Below are positions 7,915 to 14,582 of a stretch of DNA of 18,686 nucleotides, one piece after another. A program made the translations under genes and the position numbers. This stretch comes from JAZDOH01 sp043798815 (lineage in GTDB: Bacteria > Patescibacteriota > Gracilibacteria > UM-FILTER-43-11), in contig JAZDOH010000098.1 in the NCBI GenBank assembly GCA_043798815.1, forward strand, positions 1-18,686. Reading direction: 5' to 3'. Numbering within the stretch: position 1 is the stretch's first letter; every line of letters starts with the position of its first letter. The notes beneath the pieces are model-generated. The model made no database searches, had not been told where the DNA came from, and saw only the letters and a program-made list of their open reading frames with translations.

Positions 7915-7955
7915 TTTACTATCTTGTTTACAATTGATAAAATTTAGTTTACAAT
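7915..7955 (+). promoter_or_regulatory. Promoter(s) of the HTH-ATPase-DUF4325 gene
   Basis: Two overlapping sigma70-type promoters with 17-bp spacers can be read: TTTACA (7927-7932) with TACAAT (7950-7955), each 5 of 6 to consensus, and TTTACT (7915-7920) with TAAAAT (7938-7943). The first gives a start near 7962 and a leader of about 23 nt to the ATG at 7985. Both -35 and -10 of the better promoter lie inside the two 14-bp direct repeats, so a protein bound there would block RNA polymerase. Confidence 0.6.
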
Positions 7956-7960
7956 TGATA
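7926..7960 (+). repeat. Two perfect 14-bp direct repeats, 21-bp period: probable operator
   Basis: GTTTACAATTGATA occurs at 7926-7939 and again at 7947-7960, with no mismatch and a 21-bp start-to-start distance, which is two helical turns and places both copies on one face of the DNA. Each copy contains the small palindrome CAATTG. The repeats sit directly before a gene for a winged-helix protein and cover its best promoter, so they are most simply its own operator; this is inference. Confidence 0.65.
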
Positions 7961-7984
7961 TGACAATTAATTTTGAAAAATCTT

Positions 7985-9016
7985 ATGTCTTTAAAAGATT
8001 TATTGAAATTCGCTAAGCGGCAACGGAAAGTAAGCACTTCTGAAATTGCTAAACATTATAAAGTATCCCGACAATACGCGTCACGTTTACTGAATAGGCT
8101 TGTTGGAAGTCAGCAGCTTATCAAAATCGGTTCCACGCGATCCGCTTTTTATATTCATCCCGATCATGCGGATACGGTCGAAAAGCCAGTAACTCAGAAA
8201 AGATTTAAGAATAAAAATCTTAAGGAGCACGAAGTATGGGATATACTACAACGTAAAAGCCTTGCGTTATCCTCTTTAAAAGAAAACATCAAATCGATTC
8301 TTGATTACGCCTTCACGGAAATGCTCAATAACGCCATTGAGCACTCCCGATCACGCGCTGTCGAGGTTAGTGTCGAAGAAAATGGCTCACGTCTCATATT
8401 TCACGTGAACGATCGCGGCATAGGCGTCTTTAGAAATGTTATGCGTGAAAGGAAATTAAAATCGGAATGGGAAGCGATACAGGATTTACTGAAGGGGAAA
8501 ACAACTACTAAACCCCGAGCTCATTCCGGAGAAGGGATTTTTTTCACCTCAAAAATCGCCGATACTTTCACGCTGGAAAGCTTTAACTTCAGACTGATTG
8601 TGGACAATACTTTGCCTGATATTTTTGTGGAAGAACTCCATTTTGGAAATGAACGGTCCAAACGAGGGACACGAGTGACGTTCTCAATTGATCGGAAATC
8701 CAAAAAACACCTCAACGATGTTTTCTCTAAATTTCAAACTGATCCTGAAGAATACGCGTTCGATAAGACCGAAATTCATGTAAAACTGTACACTCAGGGA
8801 ACCGTTCACGTTTCGCGGTCTCAGGCACGGCGCATTTTGGCCGGACTCGAAAAATTCAAGCTGATCGTTTTGGACTTTGATAAAATACCGACCGTCGGAC
8901 AGGCTTTTGCGGATGAAATATTCCGGGTATTCAAAAACAAGCACCCCACTATCAAAATACAGCCGATCCATATGAATGAGGCCGTTCGATTCATGATCGG
9001 GCGGGTGAGATGGTAA
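7985..9016 (+). CDS. Winged-helix / GHKL-ATPase / DUF4325 (STAS-like) regulator (343 aa)
   Basis: A cytoplasmic one-chain regulator with three parts. Residues 1-57 form a winged helix-turn-helix (VSTSEIAKHYKVSRQYASRLLNRL, wing IKIGSTRSAFYI). Residues about 95-236 are a GHKL ATPase of the anti-sigma/histidine-kinase type: N-box FTEMLNNAIEHS (110-121, E112 and N116), G1 box DRGIG (143-147), G2-like SGEGIFF (181-187). There is no dimerisation or phospho-acceptor His domain, so it is not a classical sensor kinase. Residues about 255-335 are a STAS-like DUF4325 domain (SRSQARRILAGLEKFKLIVLDF then IPTVGQAFADEIF). I use the ATG at 7985; the in-frame TTG at 7973 would only add four residues. It is preceded by phased direct repeats over its promoter, suggesting autoregulation, and ends 2 bp from a convergent operon encoding a SpoIIE-type phosphatase. 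Regulated genes are unknown. Confidence 0.88.
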   Translation: MSLKDLLKFAKRQRKVSTSEIAKHYKVSRQYASRLLNRLVGSQQLIKIGSTRSAFYIHPDHADTVEKPVTQKRFKNKNLKEHEVWDILQRKSLALSSLKENIKSILDYAFTEMLNNAIEHSRSRAVEVSVEENGSRLIFHVNDRGIGVFRNVMRERKLKSEWEAIQDLLKGKTTTKPRAHSGEGIFFTSKIADTFTLESFNFRLIVDNTLPDIFVEELHFGNERSKRGTRVTFSIDRKSKKHLNDVFSKFQTDPEEYAFDKTEIHVKLYTQGTVHVSRSQARRILAGLEKFKLIVLDFDKIPTVGQAFADEIFRVFKNKHPTIKIQPIHMNEAVRFMIGRVRW

Positions 9017-9018
9017 GG

Positions 9019-10050
9019 TCAACCGGCTTTATCCCAATACGCTTCATCTACTTTGCCCGATGCCAGATCTTTCCAATACTGCTCATTCATGCGACCGTTG
9101 CTGCGACGAAGCATGTATTCTTTTACTTTTGTAATTTTTTTGGAACGGGTTGCAGTAGGATTTTTTCTAACGGTATCGCCAATGAATGCTTCCGTTGCCA
9201 TGCCGATTAAGTATGCGGCGATAGTTGCCTCATCTTCGTCGGGATCTTTCGCGCCATATGGCTCAGCAAATCCACTTCGTAATGCTTCCGTACGGCTCAG
9301 CTTTTTGTATCCATCCCCCACATAAGTCCTTTTTCCATCAGAAGCCAATTGAACCCACTCGCGATCATTCATACCTCTGCAAACTTGCGCGTCAGTGTTG
9401 CATTTTCCGGTTGCTAAACCATCCATGTTGTCGGCTGTGTGTTCCAGTTCATGATGTATGAGCATCAAGTGTTCCAAGTTAGAATATGATTGGAAATCGT
9501 TTTTGACCACTTCATCCCCTAAATCATTCCAGCAGATCCATAAAAAATTTCTTCCATTTTCCGGATAAGTCCACGCGCCAGCTTTGATTTTTGTATATTT
9601 CGTTGAAACAATCACTAATTTTAAACGGTTAATGTATTCCGGTGGGTATTTTGATAAGGCCTTCCTGAGATACCCAAGGGCGATTTTTTTTTCACTGAGA
9701 TCCAATTGTCCAAAACCCGTAAATTGTATTTCGCACTGATAGCGCTGCTCTAAAAAATCCACTTCTTTCAAAACGGCTTCATCATATTTATCCAATGTAA
9801 AAATATCCGCAATCGCAGTTCCAATGGGCAGTTTGCTACCGAGGTAGGCGGCGGCGGCCCCCCCAACCAGCGCGGCAAGGAATTTGCGCCGAGTGGTGGC
9901 GCCCAAAGGTTTTGCGACGGAAACATTGATCTGCTCTGCTCTCCATAAACCTGCGGAAATTCTGGGAAACAGTTTTTCAAAAAATCCACGCCGATCTATG
10001 TTCGGCTCGTTTGGATCTGCTCCGTCAGTGGGTTCAGGTCTATTGGTCAT
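9019..10050 (-). CDS. Tat-type exported/anchored zinc metallopeptidase, putative (343 aa)
   Basis: A putative zincin. The metal motif is MLIHHELEHTADN, with H200, E201 and H204; DEDEATIAAYL (271-281) could supply the third ligand, E274, about 70 residues later. ATTRRKFLAALVGGAAAAYLGS (51-72) reads like a twin-arginine signal (TRRKFL plus an Ala/Gly-rich hydrophobic segment), but it is preceded by 50 residues that include another RR pair (DRRGFFEKLF, 19-28), longer than a normal n-region. It could be exported or left as a Tat-dependent signal anchor. C217 and C224 might form a disulfide outside the cell. I start at ATG 10050, one base after the phosphatase stop (TAAAATG), rather than the TTG at 10071, so translation is probably coupled. 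Last gene of the minus-strand operon. I do not recognise the family; the fold call rests on the motif. Confidence 0.72.
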   Translation of the reverse strand: MTNRPEPTDGADPNEPNIDRRGFFEKLFPRISAGLWRAEQINVSVAKPLGATTRRKFLAALVGGAAAAYLGSKLPIGTAIADIFTLDKYDEAVLKEVDFLEQRYQCEIQFTGFGQLDLSEKKIALGYLRKALSKYPPEYINRLKLVIVSTKYTKIKAGAWTYPENGRNFLWICWNDLGDEVVKNDFQSYSNLEHLMLIHHELEHTADNMDGLATGKCNTDAQVCRGMNDREWVQLASDGKRTYVGDGYKKLSRTEALRSGFAEPYGAKDPDEDEATIAAYLIGMATEAFIGDTVRKNPTATRSKKITKVKEYMLRRSNGRMNEQYWKDLASGKVDEAYWDKAG

Positions 10051-10051
10051 T

Positions 10052-11641
10052 TTAAATTCGTTTCGCCACAATCAAAGTGATGTCATCCTGTTGCGGGTAT
10101 TTACCCATGAAGTCGCGGACGTCTTTTAGGAGGGCGTCGTGAATGCCCTGGGCGGTTTTTAGTTTGGCGTGACGGGCGATCGATTCTTTGAATCGGTCCA
10201 TTCCGTAGGTTTCTTTTTCATTTTTCCACGCCTCAGGAATGCCATCGGTGTAAAACACGAGCACATCATCGGGCGCCACTTTCACGATTTCGGTTTTCGT
10301 GAGCTTGGAAAGATCGGGAACCATTCCCAAGGCCATGCCGCCCGTTTCCAATTGCCGGACTTCATGAGTTTTGGCCTGGTAATGGAGGATGGGATCGTGG
10401 CCCGCCTGGGTGTAACTGAGTTCGTGTTTGTTCTCATCCCACAGCGCCATGACCATGGTCATGAAGACGTTGGGGCGGGTTTTCATTTTGAGAATTTTGT
10501 TCAAATGCACCACGAGCGCCTGAGGACTTGGATCATATTCCACCAAGGCGGGAACGAGCGCGTTGTTGATGGCCGCCACCAATCCCGCCGGCACCCCGTG
10601 ACCCGTGACGTCCGCCACGTAAAAGAGCCATTGGTTTTTTTCGAGGCCGATAAAATCATAACAATCTCCTCCCACTTCGGTTGCTGAGTACAGGCTGGCC
10701 GCCAAGTCGAGGCTTTTGATGACCGGAAGGGTTTTGGGCAACAGTTCCCGCTGGATTTCGCCTGCGAGCTCGAGCTCGTGGGTGAGTTTTTCCTTTTCGA
10801 CGAGCACTTTGGTGCTTTTTTCCAAATCCGTGGCCATTTTGTTGAACGTGTCCGCCAGGAGTCCGATTTCGTTTTTACTGTGAACGGAAATGCGGGTTTT
10901 AAGATCCCCATGACCGATTTTTACCGCGCCCTCGCTGAGCGCGCGAATGGGCGACGTGATGCGTCCGGCGACCAGTCCGCCGATGAACAGGGCGATCGCG
11001 ACGCCCAACAGCGCCAAAAACCCGATGTTGAACGCCGTGCTGCGAATGCGCTGGCCCAAGGCCGCGTAACTCACGTTGTAACGGATGGAATAGGTTCGCG
11101 TGATGTTGTTCGGGTCACGAAAGGGGTAAATGATGTCCGCGATTTGCTCCGCATCCCCTATGGCGTCCGCGTCACGGCCATTAAAATTGGCGTAACGCAA
11201 CCCTTGTTCCTCTTTTTCCAGATACACTGTCCGCTCCGACTCTTTAATAACAAAACTGGGCCATATCGCCTGCACGCGTTCCAAATCATCTTCGGAAATA
11301 GCGCTTTGGGCCTCTTCCGCCGGCTGACCTAAAATATTCCCCTGATACAAAGTTTCCCCTTTGTAATTGTAAATGCTCATGCCCGTCACATCCGGGTTGA
11401 GGCCATAAATCTCCGACATTTCCCGATTGAAATTGGCAAACGCCTGAGGAACATAGTTGTTTTCGTAATTTCGGACGATTCGTTCGTGGGTGAGCTCCGC
11501 AAAACTCACGGTCTTTACGAAAATGTCGTGACTCAATTCTTTGGTCTTTTCATCGATCACAAAATACGTCGTGGCTCCCAGGATCACCAGGATGATTAAA
11601 GACGTGGCCGCGACGATTTGCGATTTAACGGAGCGGAACAT
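10052..11641 (-). CDS. Membrane-bound HAMP / SpoIIE-type PP2C phosphatase (529 aa)
   Basis: An RsbU-like serine/threonine phosphatase that would dephosphorylate a STAS-type anti-sigma antagonist in response to an external signal. Domain order: membrane segment 10-28, an extracytoplasmic Cache-like sensor 30-200, second membrane segment 204-226, HAMP 226-278 (RITSPIRALSEGAVKIGHGDL), a coiled coil 272-300, and the SpoIIE phosphatase 310-529. Metal-binding residues are intact: D326 in EVGGDCYDF, D344 and G347 in VADVTGHG, D466 in FYTDGIPE, and D519/D520 in QQDDITL. It lies 19 nt after the 600-aa hypothetical gene and 1 nt before the peptidase, so the three appear co-transcribed. No RsbV/RsbW-like gene sits in the operon; the convergent 7985-9016 protein has equivalent domains fused to a DNA-binding domain. 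No Shine-Dalgarno. Confidence 0.94.
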   Translation of the reverse strand: MFRSVKSQIVAATSLIILVILGATTYFVIDEKTKELSHDIFVKTVSFAELTHERIVRNYENNYVPQAFANFNREMSEIYGLNPDVTGMSIYNYKGETLYQGNILGQPAEEAQSAISEDDLERVQAIWPSFVIKESERTVYLEKEEQGLRYANFNGRDADAIGDAEQIADIIYPFRDPNNITRTYSIRYNVSYAALGQRIRSTAFNIGFLALLGVAIALFIGGLVAGRITSPIRALSEGAVKIGHGDLKTRISVHSKNEIGLLADTFNKMATDLEKSTKVLVEKEKLTHELELAGEIQRELLPKTLPVIKSLDLAASLYSATEVGGDCYDFIGLEKNQWLFYVADVTGHGVPAGLVAAINNALVPALVEYDPSPQALVVHLNKILKMKTRPNVFMTMVMALWDENKHELSYTQAGHDPILHYQAKTHEVRQLETGGMALGMVPDLSKLTKTEIVKVAPDDVLVFYTDGIPEAWKNEKETYGMDRFKESIARHAKLKTAQGIHDALLKDVRDFMGKYPQQDDITLIVAKRI

Positions 11642-11660
11642 GGAGAATTAATTTTAAAAT

Positions 11661-13463
11661 TTAACCTATAGACCATTGTTTATTTTTTGCAAGAGCTACT
11701 GCTGTATACAAAGGAACTCTGTCCATCTCTTTTTCCGCTTTTGCCAACTCCCGCGCAAGCATTGCATGGCTGTTCCAAAATTTATCTCTTAATATCTGTA
11801 AATTATTCCGGTAAATGGCATTGTTGATATTGGTTAACGGATCTAAGCCGTTGCTTCCTACATGTTTTGACGACAATACATCTCCTAAATGAACTTTTTG
11901 ATCTGGTTTTACGGCATTTAACAAATCGTCTAAACTTCCAAAAACTCTTTTGGGAACCGGATTAAAATAATTTTCAAGGCTTCCAAAAATGGCATATGGA
12001 CCAATGGCGGTAGGCAAGAGGTCATTCTCAATTTTTTCTCTCCCTTTGAGATCCATTATCTGCTTCCAATCAAGATTTTTAGGGAAATCACGCCCTGCCG
12101 CCGAAGCCTGAAAGTCTCTAAATATGATAGTGCTTGTTTCTTTTTCTAATTCCAATTTGCGATTAAAATAAGCTGCTATTGCCAATTCCAAATTCTCATA
12201 ATCATCTTGTTCCGCTTTCTCTGAGCGCTCACTTTCTTGTCTTGCCCGATTCACTTCTTCGATAGCAATAGGATTGCCTTTCAATGATATATACCTGCTC
12301 TGGGCTAAGCGATTCTTTTCGTATGCCTTTTTATATATTTCAAAAGCCTGGCGTGGCCAGGAACCCGGACGTGTAATAGCTGGGTTGAGTATAGTATTCA
12401 CATACCATAAGTAATCAGGACCATTTCTACGCATGGTTGCTAAATCTCCTTTAATTTCCTCTAAATTACTTTGATCTGCTTTTTTTCGACTGCGCCACTG
12501 CGAATCTATGTGCGCCTGTATTACATCCAATGCATCTGAATCCAATTGTCCGACTTCTGCGACAGAGGCGCCAGCTGGAGCGTTCGCCCCTGGCTCTTTA
12601 GTTGCGCCTGCTACGGCTTTTGGTGCAACTTCAGGTTGATCAGCACCAGTATAAATTCCTGCCAAATAATTTGTAGCGTCAAGAAAAGCTTGTTTTCTTG
12701 TTGGGGTATCGTTTAAGTCAGCCCAACCAGCCACTTCGTATTTTTTCCAAAAAGTTTTCCATTCCCCATCCGATAAATTGCCCTGGCAATCATAATATAA
12801 GTAAGCTGAGAGTGCGTTTATGGCATAACCCCCCAACCAACCATCGATGCGTGTGTTGGAGTTTGAGCTTCTGTCTTCTTCACGCACATCATAACGTCCG
12901 CCATGGGTAGTGAAAAGATTGTAATCCAAAAATCGCTGCAAAGCATAAGCGGCATAACGTTCCTGCTTAGGAGTAAGATTAGATTCATTTAAAATCGACA
13001 CGCAGAAACGATGATTCCAGTCGGAAGCTTTATCCGCCTTAGTATCAAAAGTCCAATGGGTTTTTAAAAATTCGGCAAAAGGTTTAAGAGCGTCTAGGTT
13101 GCCACGCAATTTGTCCAAACTTAAAGCGGCTTCGATTTTTGACTTGAATGGAGCAATGCCGGCTTCTAAATTTTTATCAACGGCATGTTTGATTTTCTTG
13201 CGCTCAACTTTTTTTTCTTCCTCAACCTTTTCTGTGCTCGCGGCGGGAGTGGCGTTTGGAACGTTCGGTTTGGCGTCGTTTGCGGGTGCTGGTTCCGCTG
13301 GAGCATCATCTGCAGGAGCTTCAAGTGACGAAACCATCCCCCTTTCCCTCCCGCCCCGTGCATCCCCAAAACCGGTGGCAGCAACTTCATTTCCTCCATG
13401 CTGATAAATTTGCCGCTGGGGAGCCAAAGAATCAAAAGCGATGTTAAAACAAGTCAATTTCAT
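11661..13463 (-). CDS. Hypothetical protein with disordered linkers (600 aa)
   Basis: I do not recognise this protein. From the ATG at 13463, residues 1-43 are Gly/Arg-containing without a clear signal peptide; 44-78 are Ala/Pro/Asp-rich and look disordered; 79-92 are Lys/Glu-rich. A folded, Trp- and Tyr-rich region follows at about 95-273 (repeated helical motifs such as YAAYALQRFLDYNLF and WLGGYAINALSAYLYYD), then a second Ala/Pro/Gly linker at 274-304 and a mostly helical region 305-600. Helix-pair spacing in both halves could suggest alpha-helical repeats. The frame is open up to TTG 13511, but a consensus promoter lies inside that extension, so the ATG is the right start. First gene of the operon with the phosphatase and Tat-type peptidase. 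Base composition is richer in A+T than the phosphatase gene after it. A structural or substrate role for the peptidase or phosphatase is only a guess. Confidence 0.8.
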   Translation of the reverse strand: MKLTCFNIAFDSLAPQRQIYQHGGNEVAATGFGDARGGRERGMVSSLEAPADDAPAEPAPANDAKPNVPNATPAASTEKVEEEKKVERKKIKHAVDKNLEAGIAPFKSKIEAALSLDKLRGNLDALKPFAEFLKTHWTFDTKADKASDWNHRFCVSILNESNLTPKQERYAAYALQRFLDYNLFTTHGGRYDVREEDRSSNSNTRIDGWLGGYAINALSAYLYYDCQGNLSDGEWKTFWKKYEVAGWADLNDTPTRKQAFLDATNYLAGIYTGADQPEVAPKAVAGATKEPGANAPAGASVAEVGQLDSDALDVIQAHIDSQWRSRKKADQSNLEEIKGDLATMRRNGPDYLWYVNTILNPAITRPGSWPRQAFEIYKKAYEKNRLAQSRYISLKGNPIAIEEVNRARQESERSEKAEQDDYENLELAIAAYFNRKLELEKETSTIIFRDFQASAAGRDFPKNLDWKQIMDLKGREKIENDLLPTAIGPYAIFGSLENYFNPVPKRVFGSLDDLLNAVKPDQKVHLGDVLSSKHVGSNGLDPLTNINNAIYRNNLQILRDKFWNSHAMLARELAKAEKEMDRVPLYTAVALAKNKQWSIG

Positions 13464-13482
13464 GTTTATTTTTAATCTAATT

Positions 13483-13511
13483 ATTATAGCACAACCAAGA
13501 GTAAAAAGCAA
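13483..13511 (-). promoter_or_regulatory. Extended -10 promoter for the 600-aa protein/phosphatase/peptidase operon
   Basis: Read on the minus strand, a perfect TATAAT (13488-13483) preceded by the extended-10 TGC lies 17 bp from a weak -35, TTGCTT (13511-13506). The start would be near 13476, only about 13 nt ahead of the ATG at 13463, and the leader has no Shine-Dalgarno. This promoter decides the start codon, since the longer TTG reading would lie on the promoter itself. Confidence 0.72.
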
Positions 13512-13541
13512 TTGCCTTATCGCGTATCATCTCCCTATAAT
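13512..13541 (+). promoter_or_regulatory. Promoter of ruvB, predicting a leaderless or nearly leaderless mRNA
   Basis: TTGCCT (13512-13517) and a perfect TATAAT (13536-13541) are 18 bp apart. Transcription 7-10 bp after the -10 would begin at 13548-13551, and the ruvB ATG is at 13551. Its -35 abuts the -35 of the divergent promoter at 13506-13511. No other -10-like sequence is seen nearer to the gene. Confidence 0.65.
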
Positions 13542-13550
13542 GGGAACATC

Positions 13551-14579
13551 ATGATTGAATACGAAGAACGCATCATCAGCCCCGTCGCCGTCAATGCCGA
13601 TACCGTCGCGCTAGACATGGCCTTGCGACCCAGGACTTTGGCGGAGTACATCGGCCAAACGGACATTAAGATGAATTTGGGTGTGGCGCTTTCCGCGGCT
13701 CAAAAACGAGGGGAACCGCTTGAGCATATTTTGCTGTACGGTCCGCCCGGATTGGGAAAAACCACTCTCGCTTACATCATCGCGCGGGAAATGGGGGTCA
13801 GTATTCGCACCACCTCGGGGCCAGCGATTGAAAAACAGGGCGATTTAGCGTCCATTCTCACCAACTTAAAGCCCAATGACATTTTATTCATTGATGAAAT
13901 CCACCGCCTGAAAACGCAAATCGAGGAGGTTTTGTACAGCGCCATGGAGGATTACGCGCTGGATTTGATCATCGGCAAGGGGCCGGGGGCGCGGTCGATG
14001 CGGTTGGAATTGCCGCCGTTCACGCTCATCGGTGCCACCACCAAGGCGGGCACGCTGTCCTCCCCGCTCCGCGACCGGTTCGGGCATTTGTACAAGCTGG
14101 ATTTTTATGAACAAAATGAAATGGAGTCCATCGTGAAACGCTCCGCCAAACTCCTCGATGTAACGGTTGAAGAGGCGGCCGCGCGGGAAATCGCCAAATG
14201 CGCACGTCGCACGCCGCGCGTGGCCAATCGCCTGCTCAAACGCGTGCGGGACTTTGCAACGGTGGAAAATCAGAGTAAGATTGACTTCCCATTCGCCAGG
14301 CGATGTTTGGGCCGGATCGGCGTGGACACGCTGGGTCTGGATAAATCGGATCGGAAACTCCTCGTCACCATCATTGAAAAGTTCAAAGGCGGTCCCGTGG
14401 GCCTAAACGCCCTGGCGGCGGCCACCGCGGAAGAAATCGAGACGATCGAAGACGTTTATGAGCCATACTTGCTTCAAATCGGATTTTTGGATCGTACCAA
14501 TCGCGGTCGCATGGTGACGGAAAACGCTTACGCGCATCTGGAGCTGGAACCGCCCTCAACCCCTCATCCTCTCTTTTAA
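13551..14579 (+). CDS. ruvB: Holliday junction branch-migration ATPase RuvB
   Basis: The hexameric AAA+ motor that, with RuvA, drives branch migration of Holliday junctions in recombination repair. Visible from the ATG at 13551 (342 aa, the usual length): RPRTLAEYIGQ near the N-terminus, Walker A GPPGLGKTT (64-72), Walker B FIDEIHRL, the RuvB beta-hairpin region around YALDLIIGKGPGARSMRL, sensor 1 LIGATTKAG, arginine finger SPLRDRFG, sensor 2 RRTPRVANRLLKRVRDFA, and the C-terminal winged helix ending in GFLDRTNRGR. The frame continues upstream to TTG 13512 but that stretch contains the promoter, so the ATG is preferred. No ruvA or ruvC is adjacent. dnaG starts 3 nt after its stop, so ruvB appears to head the dnaG-rpoD-greA cluster. 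Confidence 0.97.
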   Translation: MIEYEERIISPVAVNADTVALDMALRPRTLAEYIGQTDIKMNLGVALSAAQKRGEPLEHILLYGPPGLGKTTLAYIIAREMGVSIRTTSGPAIEKQGDLASILTNLKPNDILFIDEIHRLKTQIEEVLYSAMEDYALDLIIGKGPGARSMRLELPPFTLIGATTKAGTLSSPLRDRFGHLYKLDFYEQNEMESIVKRSAKLLDVTVEEAAAREIAKCARRTPRVANRLLKRVRDFATVENQSKIDFPFARRCLGRIGVDTLGLDKSDRKLLVTIIEKFKGGPVGLNALAAATAEEIETIEDVYEPYLLQIGFLDRTNRGRMVTENAYAHLELEPPSTPHPLF

Positions 14580-14582
14580 TCC

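Noticed and set aside
7902..7984. Direct repeats as a phage or element attachment site
   Set aside because: There is no integrase or mobile-element gene near, and the repeats coincide with a promoter at two-turn spacing, which fits an operator better.
10051..10071. TTG start at 10071 for the Tat-type peptidase
   Set aside because: It would overlap the phosphatase gene; the ATG at 10050 follows its stop by one base in a typical coupled arrangement.
10766..10781. GAGCTC-rich palindrome in the phosphatase gene
   Set aside because: It comes from repeated Glu-Leu codons in the coiled coil and is not in a regulatory position.
13464..13550. TTG-initiated extensions of the 600-aa protein (from 13511) and RuvB (from 13512)
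   Set aside because: Both extensions consist of promoter sequence with perfect TATAAT boxes; family or context supports the ATG starts.
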